NCBI GenBank assembly: GCA_046290435.1 | Contig: JBKAGO010000004.1 | Location: forward strand, 1 to 64,000 | Direction: 5' to 3' | DNA length: 64,000 bases | From: CAVQUE01 sp046290435 | GTDB taxonomy: Bacteria; Actinomycetota; Acidimicrobiia; Acidimicrobiales; UBA8592 | In this document: positions 9,122-17,294 of the stretch, in pieces | How the letters are laid out: every line of letters begins with the position of its first letter | Position numbering within the stretch: position 1 is the stretch's first letter | Notes under the pieces: generated by a model | Told to the model about the DNA's origin: nothing | Databases searched by the model: none | Seen by the model: the letters and a program-made list of their open reading frames with translations, nothing else | Translations under genes and position numbers: made by a program

Positions 9122-10389
9122 CCGACGAACCGACCACCGGCGACCCGGCGCCCGACGAACCGACCACCGGCGACCCGGCGCCCACCGGCCCCACGTCCAC
9201 CGACGGCCGCACGCCCGATCCAGCCGTCGACGCCTGGCACCGGTTCTGCGATCGTCTCGCAGCCCTGGGCGACGAGATCCTCTCCGACGACTACCCCGGG
9301 TCGCCGCGGGCCCGCGCCGAAGGGGTCCGTCACCTCGCCACCCAGGCGGTGGGTTGGCTGTCGTGGGCGGTCGGCCACGCCGACGACACCCATCCGGCGT
9401 TCTTCCGCCAGAACGACCTGGTGGTCCGCTGGGGAGGCCCCAACGTCGACCAGACCACCCGGCGCGCCCGGCTCGACCCCGCCGGCACGTACCGCATCGC
9501 TGGGAAGATGCATGCCTGCGAGGACTTCGTGCTCACCGTGAAGAACGGCGACATGCACCAAGACCGCTACGGCATCCTCACCGAGGTCACCGCGAGCGAG
9601 CTCGGCATCGCCGAGGGCGACGAGTTCGAGATCGTGCTCGGCGGACCGGCGCAGCCCGACCGCTGGATCGAACTCCACCCCGACGCCACCATGGTCAACA
9701 TTCGCGAGTACTACTTCGACTGGCGGCCCGCCGAGCCGGCCACCATCACCATCGAGCGCCTCGACACCTGCGGCAGCGGCGGCACCGTGTTGACTGCAGC
9801 GGCGATCGCCGATCAGCTCGACGACGCCGCCACCACCATCGAGCACTCGATCCGCTACTGGAACCGGTGGGTGGAGGAGCGCCGAGCGTCGATAGGCATC
9901 AACGTGTTGGGCCCGCCCGGCGGCACCGCCGGCGGCAGCCGCGCCATCGCGTACTCGTTCGGGTTCTGGTCACTTGCCGACGACGAGGTGCTGCTGTTCG
10001 ACAGCGACGCCCCCGACGCCGCCTTCTGGGACCTGCAGCTCTACACCCTGGGCTGGTTCGAGACGCCGGACTTCGCCAACCACGTCACCAGCGCCAACCA
10101 CACCCAGGCCGGCCTCGACGCCGACGGACGCCTGCGCGTGGTCATCGGCGCGCGCGATCCCGGCCGGCGGAACTGGCTCGACACCGAGGGCCGCCCGGAG
10201 GGGATGATCACCTATCGCTGGATCCGGCCGCGCACCACACCCACGGCATCGACCGCCAACCTGCAGAAGGTGCGCCTGGACGAACTCGACGACGTGCTGG
10301 GCGAACTCTCGGTGACGATCACACCCGACGAGCGCGCGGCGCAGGTCGCGGCACGCCAGGCGCACATCGCCTGGCGGTACCGGAGTTGA
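9118..10389 (+). CDS. DUF1214-domain protein paired with the sulfotransferase
   Basis: The 423-residue protein matches the DUF1214 family, a beta-rich domain of unknown function whose C-terminal half contains WDLQLYTLGWFE and the conserved NWLDTEGRPEG segment. The first 25 residues are acidic and include an exact tandem duplication of DEPTTGDPAP. The ATG overlaps the sulfotransferase stop, so the partners are coupled. DUF1214 proteins often sit next to sulfotransferases or lipid genes in actinobacteria, which suggests a role with the sulfated product, but no reaction is known. There is no signal peptide. Confidence 0.8.
   Translation: MTDEPTTGDPAPDEPTTGDPAPTGPTSTDGRTPDPAVDAWHRFCDRLAALGDEILSDDYPGSPRARAEGVRHLATQAVGWLSWAVGHADDTHPAFFRQNDLVVRWGGPNVDQTTRRARLDPAGTYRIAGKMHACEDFVLTVKNGDMHQDRYGILTEVTASELGIAEGDEFEIVLGGPAQPDRWIELHPDATMVNIREYYFDWRPAEPATITIERLDTCGSGGTVLTAAAIADQLDDAATTIEHSIRYWNRWVEERRASIGINVLGPPGGTAGGSRAIAYSFGFWSLADDEVLLFDSDAPDAAFWDLQLYTLGWFETPDFANHVTSANHTQAGLDADGRLRVVIGARDPGRRNWLDTEGRPEGMITYRWIRPRTTPTASTANLQKVRLDELDDVLGELSVTITPDERAAQVAARQAHIAWRYRS
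9124..9183 (+). repeat. Perfect 30-base tandem duplication inside the DUF1214 gene
   Basis: Two identical 30-base units (9124-9153, 9154-9183) encode DEPTTGDPAP twice, in frame, in a disordered N-terminal tail. Perfect identity suggests a recent or still variable duplication. Confidence 0.95.
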
Positions 10390-10420
10390 AGAAGATCGGG
10401 GCCCACTCCCCGGGGGCTCG

Positions 10421-10702
10421 TCAGCGAGCCAGCGAGACCGGCGCCTCCCGCGAGGCCAGGACGGCCTTGCGCTCGGACTCGTTCAATCCACCCCAGACCC
10501 CGTGTTGCTCACGGATCTCGAGGGCGTAGTCGAGACAGTCGTCCCGGACACCACAGGTGGTACAGATCGCCTTCGCCCGCTGCTCACGTTCGAGCTTTTC
10601 GTCCTTGCGCTCGAAGTGGGGCGGGGGGAAGAAGACTACGGATTGCGGCCCACGGCACGCAGCCCTGATCTGCCATGCCTGGTCAGCTAGCAGTGCGCTC
10701 AA
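10421..10702 (-). CDS. WhiB-family iron-sulfur transcriptional regulator
   Basis: The 93-residue protein has four cysteines (16, 47, 50, 56) in the WhiB pattern C...CxxC...C that hold a [4Fe-4S] cluster, followed by the GVWGG turn and a basic C-terminus used for DNA binding. WhiB proteins act with the principal sigma factor and respond to redox state or nitric oxide. I place the start at TTG 10702 because AAAGGGGGA lies just upstream and because an in-frame ATG at 10735 would fall upstream of a good -10 box. In mycobacteria whiB4 lies next to two ArsA-like ATPase genes, and such a pair is found here 1.7 kb away. Confidence 0.9.
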   Translation of the reverse strand: MSALLADQAWQIRAACRGPQSVVFFPPPHFERKDEKLEREQRAKAICTTCGVRDDCLDYALEIREQHGVWGGLNESERKAVLASREAPVSLAR

Positions 10703-10724
10703 GAGAATCCCCCTTTCGCCTGCG

Positions 10725-10754
10725 AACTTACACATGGGAAGTAGACCCTGACAA
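10725..10754 (-). promoter_or_regulatory. Candidate promoter of the whiB gene
   Basis: On the minus strand TTGTCA (10749-10754) and TAAGTT (10725-10730) are separated by 18 bases, close to the vegetative actinobacterial consensus. Transcription would start about 7 bases later, just before the AAAGGGGGA ribosome binding site, giving a very short leader and favouring TTG 10702 as start. Confidence 0.5.
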
Positions 10755-10901
10755 GGGGGGAATGAGACTGATGGCCCGATTCGTTCGGATTCGTTCGACA
10801 CGCGAGCGCGGCGACGTGCGCGCGCACGGCGCGACGGCACGGTTTCGGCCGTTTTCGAGGCGCCGATCGACCGGATCGGCGGCCCGGATCGGCGGCCCGG
10901 A

Positions 10902-12344
10902 TCAGTCGACCGGTTCGACCTCGACGGTCAGTTCGTCGGTCCCGACGACGCGCACCGCGGTTCCCGCCGCCGGTGTCGTCGCAGCGGCCGCCACCGTCGC
11001 CGGCCAGCGGGCGCCGCGCACGTCGACGACGACAGCGCCGGACTCGGCGGGCTCGGTGACGGTGCCGGTCTCGTCGACCAGGAAGTCACGGGGCACGACG
11101 CTGGTCGAGAACCGGCCGCGCACCATGATCGGCATGCCCCGGAACGCCACCAGCGCGGTACCGGCGAGCGAGACCACGATCGGGATCCACGACATCGACA
11201 CGTCGCTCTCGGGGTACAGGAACAGGGTACCGATGGTGAACAGCACCAGGCCGATGCCGGTCCACACCCGTGGTATCGCCTGTTGGACGTCGACCATGAA
11301 CGCAGGCATGGACAACACCAACAAGGCGACGGCCCACCATCGCACCGGGAGCGCTTCGAGCCCGTAGCCGCCGAAGGCGACGAACACCGCTCCGATGAGG
11401 CCGGCGATGCCGATGCCGATCGAATAGAACTCGAACACGATCAACAACAGGCCGATGACCAGCATCAGGTACGCCACCGGCGGGCTGGCGACGGTGTGCA
11501 TCAGCTGGTCGAGCAGCGACAGGCCCCGGAACCGCACCTGGGTGAGGGGCTCGCGCCGCAGCTCGGCATCGGCGCTGAGGTCGGCGCCGTCGACGGCGGG
11601 ATCGAAGGTGTCGGGGTCGAACGCGACCGGATCGCCGTCGTCCTGGACGATCACCAGACGCGACTCGAACTGGGGCAGGCTGACCAGGAAATCACCGACC
11701 GTCGGTGCGGCACACCGGATCCGCTGCGCTTCCGCGTCGACCGGCCGCCCCAACTCGTCGGTGGGTGCGAAGTCGCATGGCACGATGCCGGCTTCGATGG
11801 CCTGATCCCACGACAGCGCCGTCTCGGACACCAGGGCGTTGGCGTCGCCGTAGAGCACGCCGTAGCGGTCGGGATCGAGGGTCTGGTCGCCCATTGGGCC
11901 GAGGGTCGCTCCCGGTGCGACGGCCACCCGGTCGGCGACGCCGAGCAGCTCGGCCACCTTGCCGGATGCCTGCGAGCCCGATGGCCCCACCCAGGCCACA
12001 ACCGGAACGGTGGAGCCGGAGATGAGGTCGGCGAGCTCGGTGAGGCGTTCGTCGGACACCACGGCCTGACGGCTGTTGACCTGCAGCACCAGCGCCCGGA
12101 GTCCGTCGGCCTCGGCGCTGATGACGGCGTCCTCGATGGCCGCGGCCACCACGTCATCGATCAACCCCGATACCTCGAGGATCTCGACGAAACCGGCCTC
12201 GTTCGCCGGAACCTCGTCCTGCGCGCCCACTGCCGTCGCCGGCAGCGCGAGGACGATCAACACGACTGCGATCACCACCCGGGCCAGGCGCATCGGGGCC
12301 CGACCGGCTCGGGGACCGCCGGGCTCTGTCACTATCCTCTGCAC
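10902..12344 (-). CDS. NfeD-family membrane protein (ClpP-class protease-like domain plus OB domain)
   Basis: The 480-residue protein has a signal or anchor segment (about residues 18-40), a ClpP/SppA-like domain (about 50-190), four to five membrane helices (about 290-400) and a C-terminal OB-fold NfeD domain. This is the long NfeD architecture, associated with membrane quality control or stomatin partners. A serine lies in QASGK where the nucleophile is expected, but I do not see the usual catalytic lysine, so activity is uncertain. GTG 12344 is the longest reasonable start; ATG before RLARVV is an alternative. It is divergent from the ATPase pair. Confidence 0.82.
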   Translation of the reverse strand: MQRIVTEPGGPRAGRAPMRLARVVIAVVLIVLALPATAVGAQDEVPANEAGFVEILEVSGLIDDVVAAAIEDAVISAEADGLRALVLQVNSRQAVVSDERLTELADLISGSTVPVVAWVGPSGSQASGKVAELLGVADRVAVAPGATLGPMGDQTLDPDRYGVLYGDANALVSETALSWDQAIEAGIVPCDFAPTDELGRPVDAEAQRIRCAAPTVGDFLVSLPQFESRLVIVQDDGDPVAFDPDTFDPAVDGADLSADAELRREPLTQVRFRGLSLLDQLMHTVASPPVAYLMLVIGLLLIVFEFYSIGIGIAGLIGAVFVAFGGYGLEALPVRWWAVALLVLSMPAFMVDVQQAIPRVWTGIGLVLFTIGTLFLYPESDVSMSWIPIVVSLAGTALVAFRGMPIMVRGRFSTSVVPRDFLVDETGTVTEPAESGAVVVDVRGARWPATVAAAATTPAAGTAVRVVGTDELTVEVEPVD

Positions 12345-12442
12345 TGATGCATCTTCTCCGGGGACTCGATGGCGGCCTCGCCGTGGCGGTACCGGGCGTG
12401 GTCATCGCAGCTCGGCCGGCCGATTCGGCTCGCTGAGAGCAC

Positions 12443-13417
12443 ATGGACGCCCGTCAGTTCTTCACTGCATCACGCCTGCTCATCGTCGCCGGGAAAGGCG
12501 GGGTGGGCAAAACCACAGTGGCCGCTTCGTTGGGGGCGGCGGCTGCCAGGTCGGGTGTCGCCACTCTATTGGTCGAGATCGAGGGAAAGCACGGCCTGGC
12601 CAGGCTGTTCGGCCGCCACGAGCTCGGCACCGACGACACCGTCGTCGCCCCCGCCGACCCTGCCACCGGGCGGGCCGCCCTGTCGGCCCGCACGATCCGG
12701 CCCGACGCCGCGCTGCTGGACTACTTCGCCGACCACGGGCTGACCGCCTTCGGCAAGACCCTCACCCGCATGCACGTCCTCGACACGCTGGCGACCTCGA
12801 CGCCGGGCCTGAAGGACCTGATCGTGATGGGCAAGATCAAACAGCTCGCCCAGACGCACCCGGCGGAGCTCATCATCGTCGACGCCCCGGCGTCGGGTCA
12901 TGCGATCTCGTTCCTGCGCGCCGCCCACGGTCTGCAGGCCGGTGTCGAGACCGGCCCCATCCGCCGCCAGGCCGACGAGGTCGTCGCCATGCTCACCGAC
13001 CCCGACCGCGCCCAGGTCCTCCTGGTCACCCTCGCCGAGGAGACTCCCGTCAACGAACTGATCGAGACCGCCTATGCGCTCGAGGACGAGGTCGGCATCC
13101 GCCTGGGCCCCTGCGTCGTCAACGCGGTCCATCCGGCACCCGATGCGCTGACGCCGGTCGCCGTCGACCGCCGCCCGGCGGTCGGCAGCCGGTTGCCGGC
13201 CGGGATCCCCGCTGCTGCGGCTGCGGCAACCCGGTGGTGGGACACCCGCCGCGAGGCCGAGGCCGAGCAGCTCGCCCGCCTGCTGGACGATCTACCCCTG
13301 GAACGGCTGATGTTGCCGCGCCGGTTCACCACGCGTCTCGACCGCGACGACATCGGGATCCTGGCCGGCGAACTCCTCGCCGGCATCGACGTCCTCCGCT
13401 ACGGAGACGAATCGTGA
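12443..13417 (+). CDS. ArsA/Get3-like anion-transporting ATPase, first of a pair
   Basis: The 324-residue product has the deviant Walker A GKGGVGKTT near residue 18 and the switch segment IIVDAPASGH, hallmarks of the ArsA/Get3 branch of SIMIBI ATPases. Its neighbour overlaps it by four bases (GTGA), so the two are probably subunits of one complex. In M. tuberculosis the homologous pair Rv3679/Rv3680 lies next to whiB4 and is thought to form a Get3-like heteromer; the same three gene types cluster here. No arsenic genes are nearby, so arsenite export is unlikely. The ATG 12443 is the first start in frame. Confidence 0.87.
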   Translation: MDARQFFTASRLLIVAGKGGVGKTTVAASLGAAAARSGVATLLVEIEGKHGLARLFGRHELGTDDTVVAPADPATGRAALSARTIRPDAALLDYFADHGLTAFGKTLTRMHVLDTLATSTPGLKDLIVMGKIKQLAQTHPAELIIVDAPASGHAISFLRAAHGLQAGVETGPIRRQADEVVAMLTDPDRAQVLLVTLAEETPVNELIETAYALEDEVGIRLGPCVVNAVHPAPDALTPVAVDRRPAVGSRLPAGIPAAAAAATRWWDTRREAEAEQLARLLDDLPLERLMLPRRFTTRLDRDDIGILAGELLAGIDVLRYGDES

Positions 13418-14496
13418 CGGCCGAAGCAGAGCCGAGCGCGCCGTCGCTGGGCACGGTCCTCGACGAATCGGCCGTGCTGTTGTGCTGCGGCACCGGAGGC
13501 GTCGGCAAGACGACGACCGCTGCCGCGCTGGCGCTGGCCGCGGCCCGCCGGGGCCGACGGGTGGTGGTGGTCACCATCGATCCGGCCCGTCGGCTGGCCG
13601 ACGCCCTCGGCCTCGACGGCATCGGCGACACCCCGGTGCCGGTCGAGCTCGAAGGCACCGGCAGCCTGTGGGTCACGATGCTCGACACCAAGGCGATGTT
13701 CGATCGACTCATCGAAACCCACGCCGCGGACGATGCCCAGGCCGAGCGCATCCTGACCAACCGCTACTACCGCAACCTGTCGGGCGGGCTGTCGGGCACC
13801 CAGGAGTTCATGGCCATCGAGCGGCTGCACGAGCTCGAGCGCGACGACCGCTTCGACCTCGTGGTGGTCGACACGCCGCCGTCGCGCAACGCGCTCGACT
13901 TCCTCGACGCACCCGACCGGATGGCCCGATTCCTCGACGGGCGCCTGTTCCGCCTGGCCGCGCCGGGCCGGCGGATCACCCGCAAGCTGACCGCCCCCGT
14001 GCTGGTGGCACTACGTCGGGTCGCACGGGTGATCAGCCCCGAGGTCGTCGACGACACGTTTGCGTTCATCGAGGCCTTCTCGGGCATGGAGGACGGCTTC
14101 CGCGAACGCGCCGCGGCAGTCGACGCGCTGTTCGCCCATCGGGGCACGGCGTTCGTGGTGATCACCTCGGCGATGGCCGAGGCGGTGGACGAGTCGCGCT
14201 ACTTCGCCGATCGGCTCGGCGAGGCCGAGCTGCCGGTCCGTGCCGTGGTGGTCAACCGGCTGCAGCCCCGCTTCGGCGACCTGCACCTGGCCGACGTGCC
14301 CCATGACCCCGGCCGCCCCGAACTCGAGGTCCTGGCCGCGCTCGCGGCGCTGGCCGACGAGGAGGAGGCCGAACTCGCGCCGCTGCTCGAGCGCTGCCCC
14401 GACGCGGCGGTGGCCCGGGTTCCGCAGCTGGACCACGACGTCCACGATCTCGACGGCATCGCCGAGATCGGCGATCTGTTGCTCGCGTCGGGCTGA
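13414..14496 (+). CDS. ArsA/Get3-like anion-transporting ATPase, second of a pair
   Basis: The 360-residue product starts at GTG 13414 inside the stop of the first ATPase. It has Walker A GTGGVGKTTTAA near residue 26, the TIDPARRLADALG signature typical of the ArsA family, VVVDTPPSRNALDFLD as switch II and a C-terminal segment containing RVPQLDHDVHDL. This member carries the more canonical ArsA motifs and is longer than its partner, as in the mycobacterial pair. A role in chaperoning membrane or redox-sensitive proteins is inferred from Get3, not shown by the sequence. Confidence 0.88.
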   Translation: MTAEAEPSAPSLGTVLDESAVLLCCGTGGVGKTTTAAALALAAARRGRRVVVVTIDPARRLADALGLDGIGDTPVPVELEGTGSLWVTMLDTKAMFDRLIETHAADDAQAERILTNRYYRNLSGGLSGTQEFMAIERLHELERDDRFDLVVVDTPPSRNALDFLDAPDRMARFLDGRLFRLAAPGRRITRKLTAPVLVALRRVARVISPEVVDDTFAFIEAFSGMEDGFRERAAAVDALFAHRGTAFVVITSAMAEAVDESRYFADRLGEAELPVRAVVVNRLQPRFGDLHLADVPHDPGRPELEVLAALAALADEEEAELAPLLERCPDAAVARVPQLDHDVHDLDGIAEIGDLLLASG

Positions 14497-14555
14497 GCGC
14501 CCCTCGGTGCCGGCAGACGGGTGGAGCAGCCGGAGCAGCCGGCGGCGCGGGTCGG

Positions 14556-14903
14556 TCAGTCGGCCTGGTGGGAGCCGAACGCCGAGACGGCGGCGTCGAC
14601 GGAGTCGGTGACCGGCACGATCCGGTCGAAGCCGGTGGTGTGCAGCAGCCGCGTGAGGGTGGCCCGGCTGGAGGCCACGACGACGTCGCCGTCGGCTTCG
14701 CGGGCGCGGCGGATGCCGCCGATGAGGGCACCGAGACCGGCCGAGTCCATGAACGGCACCTCGGACAGATCGATGAGCAGGCGTGGGACCTCGGTGAGCC
14801 CACCCAGGGCTTCTCGGAACTGGCCGACGGTGTAGGCATCGAGCTCGCCCACCGGTCGGCACAACGTGTAATCGTCGCCTTCTTCGATCACGATCTCGAG
14901 CAC
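14556..14903 (-). CDS. STAS-domain anti-sigma-factor antagonist
   Basis: The 115-residue protein is a single STAS domain. The conserved PFMDSAGLGALIG loop contains the serine that is phosphorylated by an RsbW/SpoIIAB-type kinase in SpoIIAA/RsbV homologues, releasing or sequestering the anti-sigma factor. GTG 14903 follows GGAGGT with six bases of spacing, which fixes the start. No anti-sigma kinase or phosphatase is adjacent, so its partner lies elsewhere. It is convergent with the ATPase pair and divergent from the receiver-domain gene. Confidence 0.88.
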   Translation of the reverse strand: MLEIVIEEGDDYTLCRPVGELDAYTVGQFREALGGLTEVPRLLIDLSEVPFMDSAGLGALIGGIRRAREADGDVVVASSRATLTRLLHTTGFDRIVPVTDSVDAAVSAFGSHQAD

Positions 14904-15060
14904 AGGTTGACCTCCATGGGCTCGTCGGCTGCCGACCACGGGTCGGGGGCAGGCGAACGGCGGTGAGTGTACCCGTACGGGCGGCCTCCCTTCGGGGCGG
15001 CCCGCGGCGTCGGGGCGCCGCCTCGTGGGCGTCGGTGGCGGTGCGATACCATCGCGGGCC

Positions 15061-15516
15061 GTGCCGCACGTACTGCTCGCCACCGACGCCGACCACCTCG
15101 CCGAGGACATCTTCGCCGCGCTCGTGGACGACGAGACCACCGTCAGCCGGGTCCGCAAGGGGACCGAGGTCCGTCCGGCAGTCGCCGCGCTCGAACCCGA
15201 CCTGGTCATCCTCGACCTCCAGATCGGGAACATGGGTGGCGTGGCCGCCAGCATCGATCTGCGCCACGAGTCCGATTCGGGCCGCCTGCCCCGGGTGCGC
15301 ATCCTGATGCTGCTCGACCGCGACGCCGACCGTTGGATCGCGAAGGAAGCCCGCGCCGATGCCGAACTGCTCAAGCCGGTCACCTCGTTCGGGCTCCGGC
15401 GTGCCGTCGCTGCGGTCTTGGCCGATGAGCCCCCCGCTGGGGCCGCCGTCGACACCGAGGACGGCACCGCAACCGAGGCCGACACGGAGGCCGAGGACAC
15501 CGTCGCAGCCGGCTGA
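15061..15516 (+). CDS. Single-domain response-regulator receiver protein
   Basis: The 151-residue protein is a CheY-like receiver domain without an output domain. An early acidic cluster (TDADHLAED), the phospho-acceptor aspartate in VILDLQIG and the conserved lysine in LLKPV are all present, so phosphorylation is plausible. The last 35 residues are acidic and low complexity. GTG 15061 gives a start directly at the first beta strand. No histidine kinase is near. Together with the divergent STAS gene it may belong to a partner-switching network, but that is inference. Confidence 0.8.
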   Translation: MPHVLLATDADHLAEDIFAALVDDETTVSRVRKGTEVRPAVAALEPDLVILDLQIGNMGGVAASIDLRHESDSGRLPRVRILMLLDRDADRWIAKEARADAELLKPVTSFGLRRAVAAVLADEPPAGAAVDTEDGTATEADTEAEDTVAAG

Positions 15517-15575
15517 GAGTCCGCTCGTCGAGGGTCGCCGGTTCGCATCGCGAACCGGTAGCCTCGGGAGCTTCA

Positions 15576-15652
15576 CGGGTAGTGGCGCAGGTTGGTAGCG
15601 CGCCTCGTTCGGGACGAGGAGGTCGTGGGTTCAAATCCCGCCTACCCGACCA
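15576..15652 (+). tRNA. tRNA-Pro (anticodon CGG)
   Basis: The 77-base gene folds as a standard cloverleaf: acceptor CGGGTAG paired with CTACCCG, anticodon stem CCTCG/CGAGG with loop TTCGGGA (anticodon CGG), and a T-arm containing GGTTCAAATCC. The discriminator is A and CCA is encoded. It reads CCG proline codons, abundant in this GC-rich genome. No integrase or duplicated 3' end is seen, so it does not appear to be an occupied attachment site. Confidence 0.96.
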
Positions 15653-15713
15653 TCGACCATCGGCGACGATGGCGAGTCCCCCACCGGGTCTCCGATGGGG
15701 CCACACTGGCGCC

Positions 15714-16130
15714 ATGCCAGCAACCGGCCCTCCATCGGACGCCCACGACGCCGACTACGGCGATTTCCCCCTCAAGGGCCATCTCGGCCTCGAGATCGAA
15801 CACGGCGAACCCGGAACGGCGATCGCCCGCATCGCCCTCGACGAGCGTCACCTCAACCCCAACGGCGTCGCCCACGGCGCGGTGCTGTTCGCGATGGTCG
15901 ACACGGCCATGGGTGCGGCGACGATGAGCCTGCTCGACGCCGGCCGGTTCTGCGCCACGGTCGACATCCGCCTGAACTTCATCCGGCCAGCCGCCGGCGG
16001 CACCCTCAGCGCGCACACGACGGTGATCAAGAAGGGCAAGGCGATCGTGCACCTCGAGTCGCGGGTCACCGACGACACCGACCGCCTCATCGCGACCGCC
16101 GCCGGCACCTTCGCCATCGTGACCTTCTGA
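15714..16130 (+). CDS. PaaI-type hotdog thioesterase
   Basis: The 138-residue protein is a single hotdog-fold domain. NPNGVAHGAVLFAMVDTAMG contains the glycine-rich turn and the acidic residue at the start of the central helix used by PaaI/YbgC-type acyl-CoA thioesterases, and the RLNFIRPA strand is also typical. It probably hydrolyses an aryl- or acyl-CoA ester; substrate is unknown. ATG 15714 begins 61 bases after the tRNA gene. Hairpins of the GGGGTCAAG family lie directly after the stop. Confidence 0.87.
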   Translation: MPATGPPSDAHDADYGDFPLKGHLGLEIEHGEPGTAIARIALDERHLNPNGVAHGAVLFAMVDTAMGAATMSLLDAGRFCATVDIRLNFIRPAAGGTLSAHTTVIKKGKAIVHLESRVTDDTDRLIATAAGTFAIVTF

Positions 16131-16138
16131 TCCCGCCA

Positions 16139-16183
16139 CCCCAGTGCGGTAGGCCAACCACTGGGGTCAAGGGACTTGACCCC
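16139..16183. repeat. Short GGGGTCAAG palindrome with an overlapping hairpin
   Basis: GGGGTCAAG (16163-16171) and CTTGACCCC (16175-16183) form a perfect 9-base stem. Just upstream CCCCAGTG (16139-16146) pairs with CACTGGGG (16159-16166), a mutually exclusive alternative. The arms equal the outer ends of the longer REPIN-like copies, so this looks like a shortened member. It may also end the thioesterase transcript. Confidence 0.75.
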
Positions 16184-16260
16184 TGAAGCAACCGGGCCGG
16201 CGAAACCGGATCAGAACGCCGGCAAAACCGGATTACGGCACCCACTGGTGTCAAGCCAGC

Positions 16261-16303
16261 GCGCAATGGATCTGTTGCGCAACGATCCTGTTGCGCGTAG
16301 TGT
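16261..16303 (+). promoter_or_regulatory. Candidate promoter/operator of the RES-Xre toxin-antitoxin operon
   Basis: GCGCAA (16261), the palindrome TTGCGCAA (16275-16282) and TTGCGC (16291-16296) form spaced half-sites, and TGTTGCGC occurs twice 16 bases apart. TTGCGC (16275-16280) and TAGTGT (16298-16303), 17 bases apart, could be -35 and -10, so a bound antitoxin would block the promoter. Autoregulation is known for this toxin-antitoxin class; this site is inferred. Confidence 0.5.
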
Positions 16304-16321
16304 TGTCGATGGAGGAGCGCC

Positions 16322-16672
16322 GTGACCGACACTGCTGCGTACGAACCCGACATCGCCCGGCGGGCCCGGGCGCTCGCCGACGTGCTGACCCAGAGCGGGC
16401 TGGCGTCGATCGTGGATGTGAGCCGGTCGGCGGTGAGCCGCTGGATCAGCGGCGACGACACCCCACGGGGATCGAACGCCGCGGCGGTGCTCGATCTCGA
16501 CTTCGTCGTCGCCCGCTACGCACTCGCCTACCCGCCCGCCACCTTCCGGGCCTGGTTCGACGCACCGAACGCCTTCATGAACGGGGCCACACCCGCCGAC
16601 GTCCTGCACCTCGAAGGCCCGAGCCGGGTCATCGACGCGCTGTCGTCGGAGATCGCCGGCTCCTACCCATGA
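16322..16672 (+). CDS. Antitoxin of a RES-Xre (MbcTA-like) system
   Basis: The 116-residue protein has an N-terminal helix-turn-helix (VVDVSRSAVSRWISGDDTPRG, with the recognition helix around SRSAVSRW) and a C-terminal ParS/MbcA toxin-binding domain that ends in a short tail. This is the usual antitoxin for RES-domain toxins: it plugs the toxin active site and represses its own promoter. GTG 16322 is preceded by GGAGGA. The stop lies 13 bases before the toxin start. The ATG overlapping this stop opens only a six-codon reading frame, so it is not the toxin start. Confidence 0.85.
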   Translation: MTDTAAYEPDIARRARALADVLTQSGLASIVDVSRSAVSRWISGDDTPRGSNAAAVLDLDFVVARYALAYPPATFRAWFDAPNAFMNGATPADVLHLEGPSRVIDALSSEIAGSYP

Positions 16673-16685
16673 GCGCCACCGGCGG

Positions 16686-17261
16686 GTGAGGGCCTACCGC
16701 ATCAGCCCCTGGGACCCGCGCGCGGGAGGGGCTGCGGCCACCGGCCGGCTCTTCGACGGGCTCGCCGCCGTCCGGGCCGGCCAGCAGGCCGGGCGCTTCG
16801 ACAACTCCCGGCTCTACGGAGCCATGTACCTCGCCCTGTCGCAGGCCGGGGCCGTCGCCGAAGTGCTCGGCAGCCACGCCGAATGGGTCGACGAACTGTT
16901 CGACGCCCCGGGCCTGGGCCTGCGCCGGCACCTGCTGACCGTGCAGATCGACGACGCGATCGCCGAGCGGATCGTCGACGTCGACGACGCCCGCTTCCTG
17001 CTCGACCGGGGTCTGCGCCCATCGGAGGTCGCGGGTCGGGCCCGGACCCGCACGAGATCGCTCGCCGCCGACCTGTTCAGCGAGGGCGCCGCCGGCATCC
17101 GGTTCTGGTCGTACCACCGCCCCGAGTGGACCAACGTCGTCCTGTTCGTCCCGCCGGTCGGCACCGGCGACGTCCGGGTCGAATCAGCCGAGCCGATGCA
17201 CCTCGACATGCCGTGCGTGGCGGCGGCGTCGGAGATGCTCTGTCGCCCGATCCGACGCTGA
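16686..17261 (+). CDS. RES-domain toxin (NAD+-degrading family)
   Basis: The 191-residue product has the RES pattern: YRIS at the N-terminus, GRFDNSRLYGAMYLALS...AVAEVL in the middle (arginine, tyrosine and glutamate of the pocket) and IRFWSYHRPEWTNVVLF near the end with the conserved serine. RES toxins deplete NAD+; the M. tuberculosis member MbcT is an NAD+ phosphorylase that yields nicotinamide and ADP-ribose-1''-phosphate. GTG 16686 follows the antitoxin stop after 13 bases with a weak ribosome site, consistent with less toxin than antitoxin. The facing gene encodes a macro domain, a family that handles just this product. Confidence 0.86.
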   Translation: MRAYRISPWDPRAGGAAATGRLFDGLAAVRAGQQAGRFDNSRLYGAMYLALSQAGAVAEVLGSHAEWVDELFDAPGLGLRRHLLTVQIDDAIAERIVDVDDARFLLDRGLRPSEVAGRARTRTRSLAADLFSEGAAGIRFWSYHRPEWTNVVLFVPPVGTGDVRVESAEPMHLDMPCVAAASEMLCRPIRR

Positions 17262-17294
17262 TCCTGCTCTCCTGGTCCGAGCGGGGTCGGCTCG

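Noticed and set aside
12443..14496. Arsenite efflux operon
   Set aside because: No arsB, arsR or arsC nearby and the paired layout matches the actinobacterial Get3-like ATPases instead.
15576..16183. tRNA-Pro as integration site of an island holding the toxin-antitoxin genes
   Set aside because: No integrase, no second copy of the tRNA 3' end, and base composition does not change.
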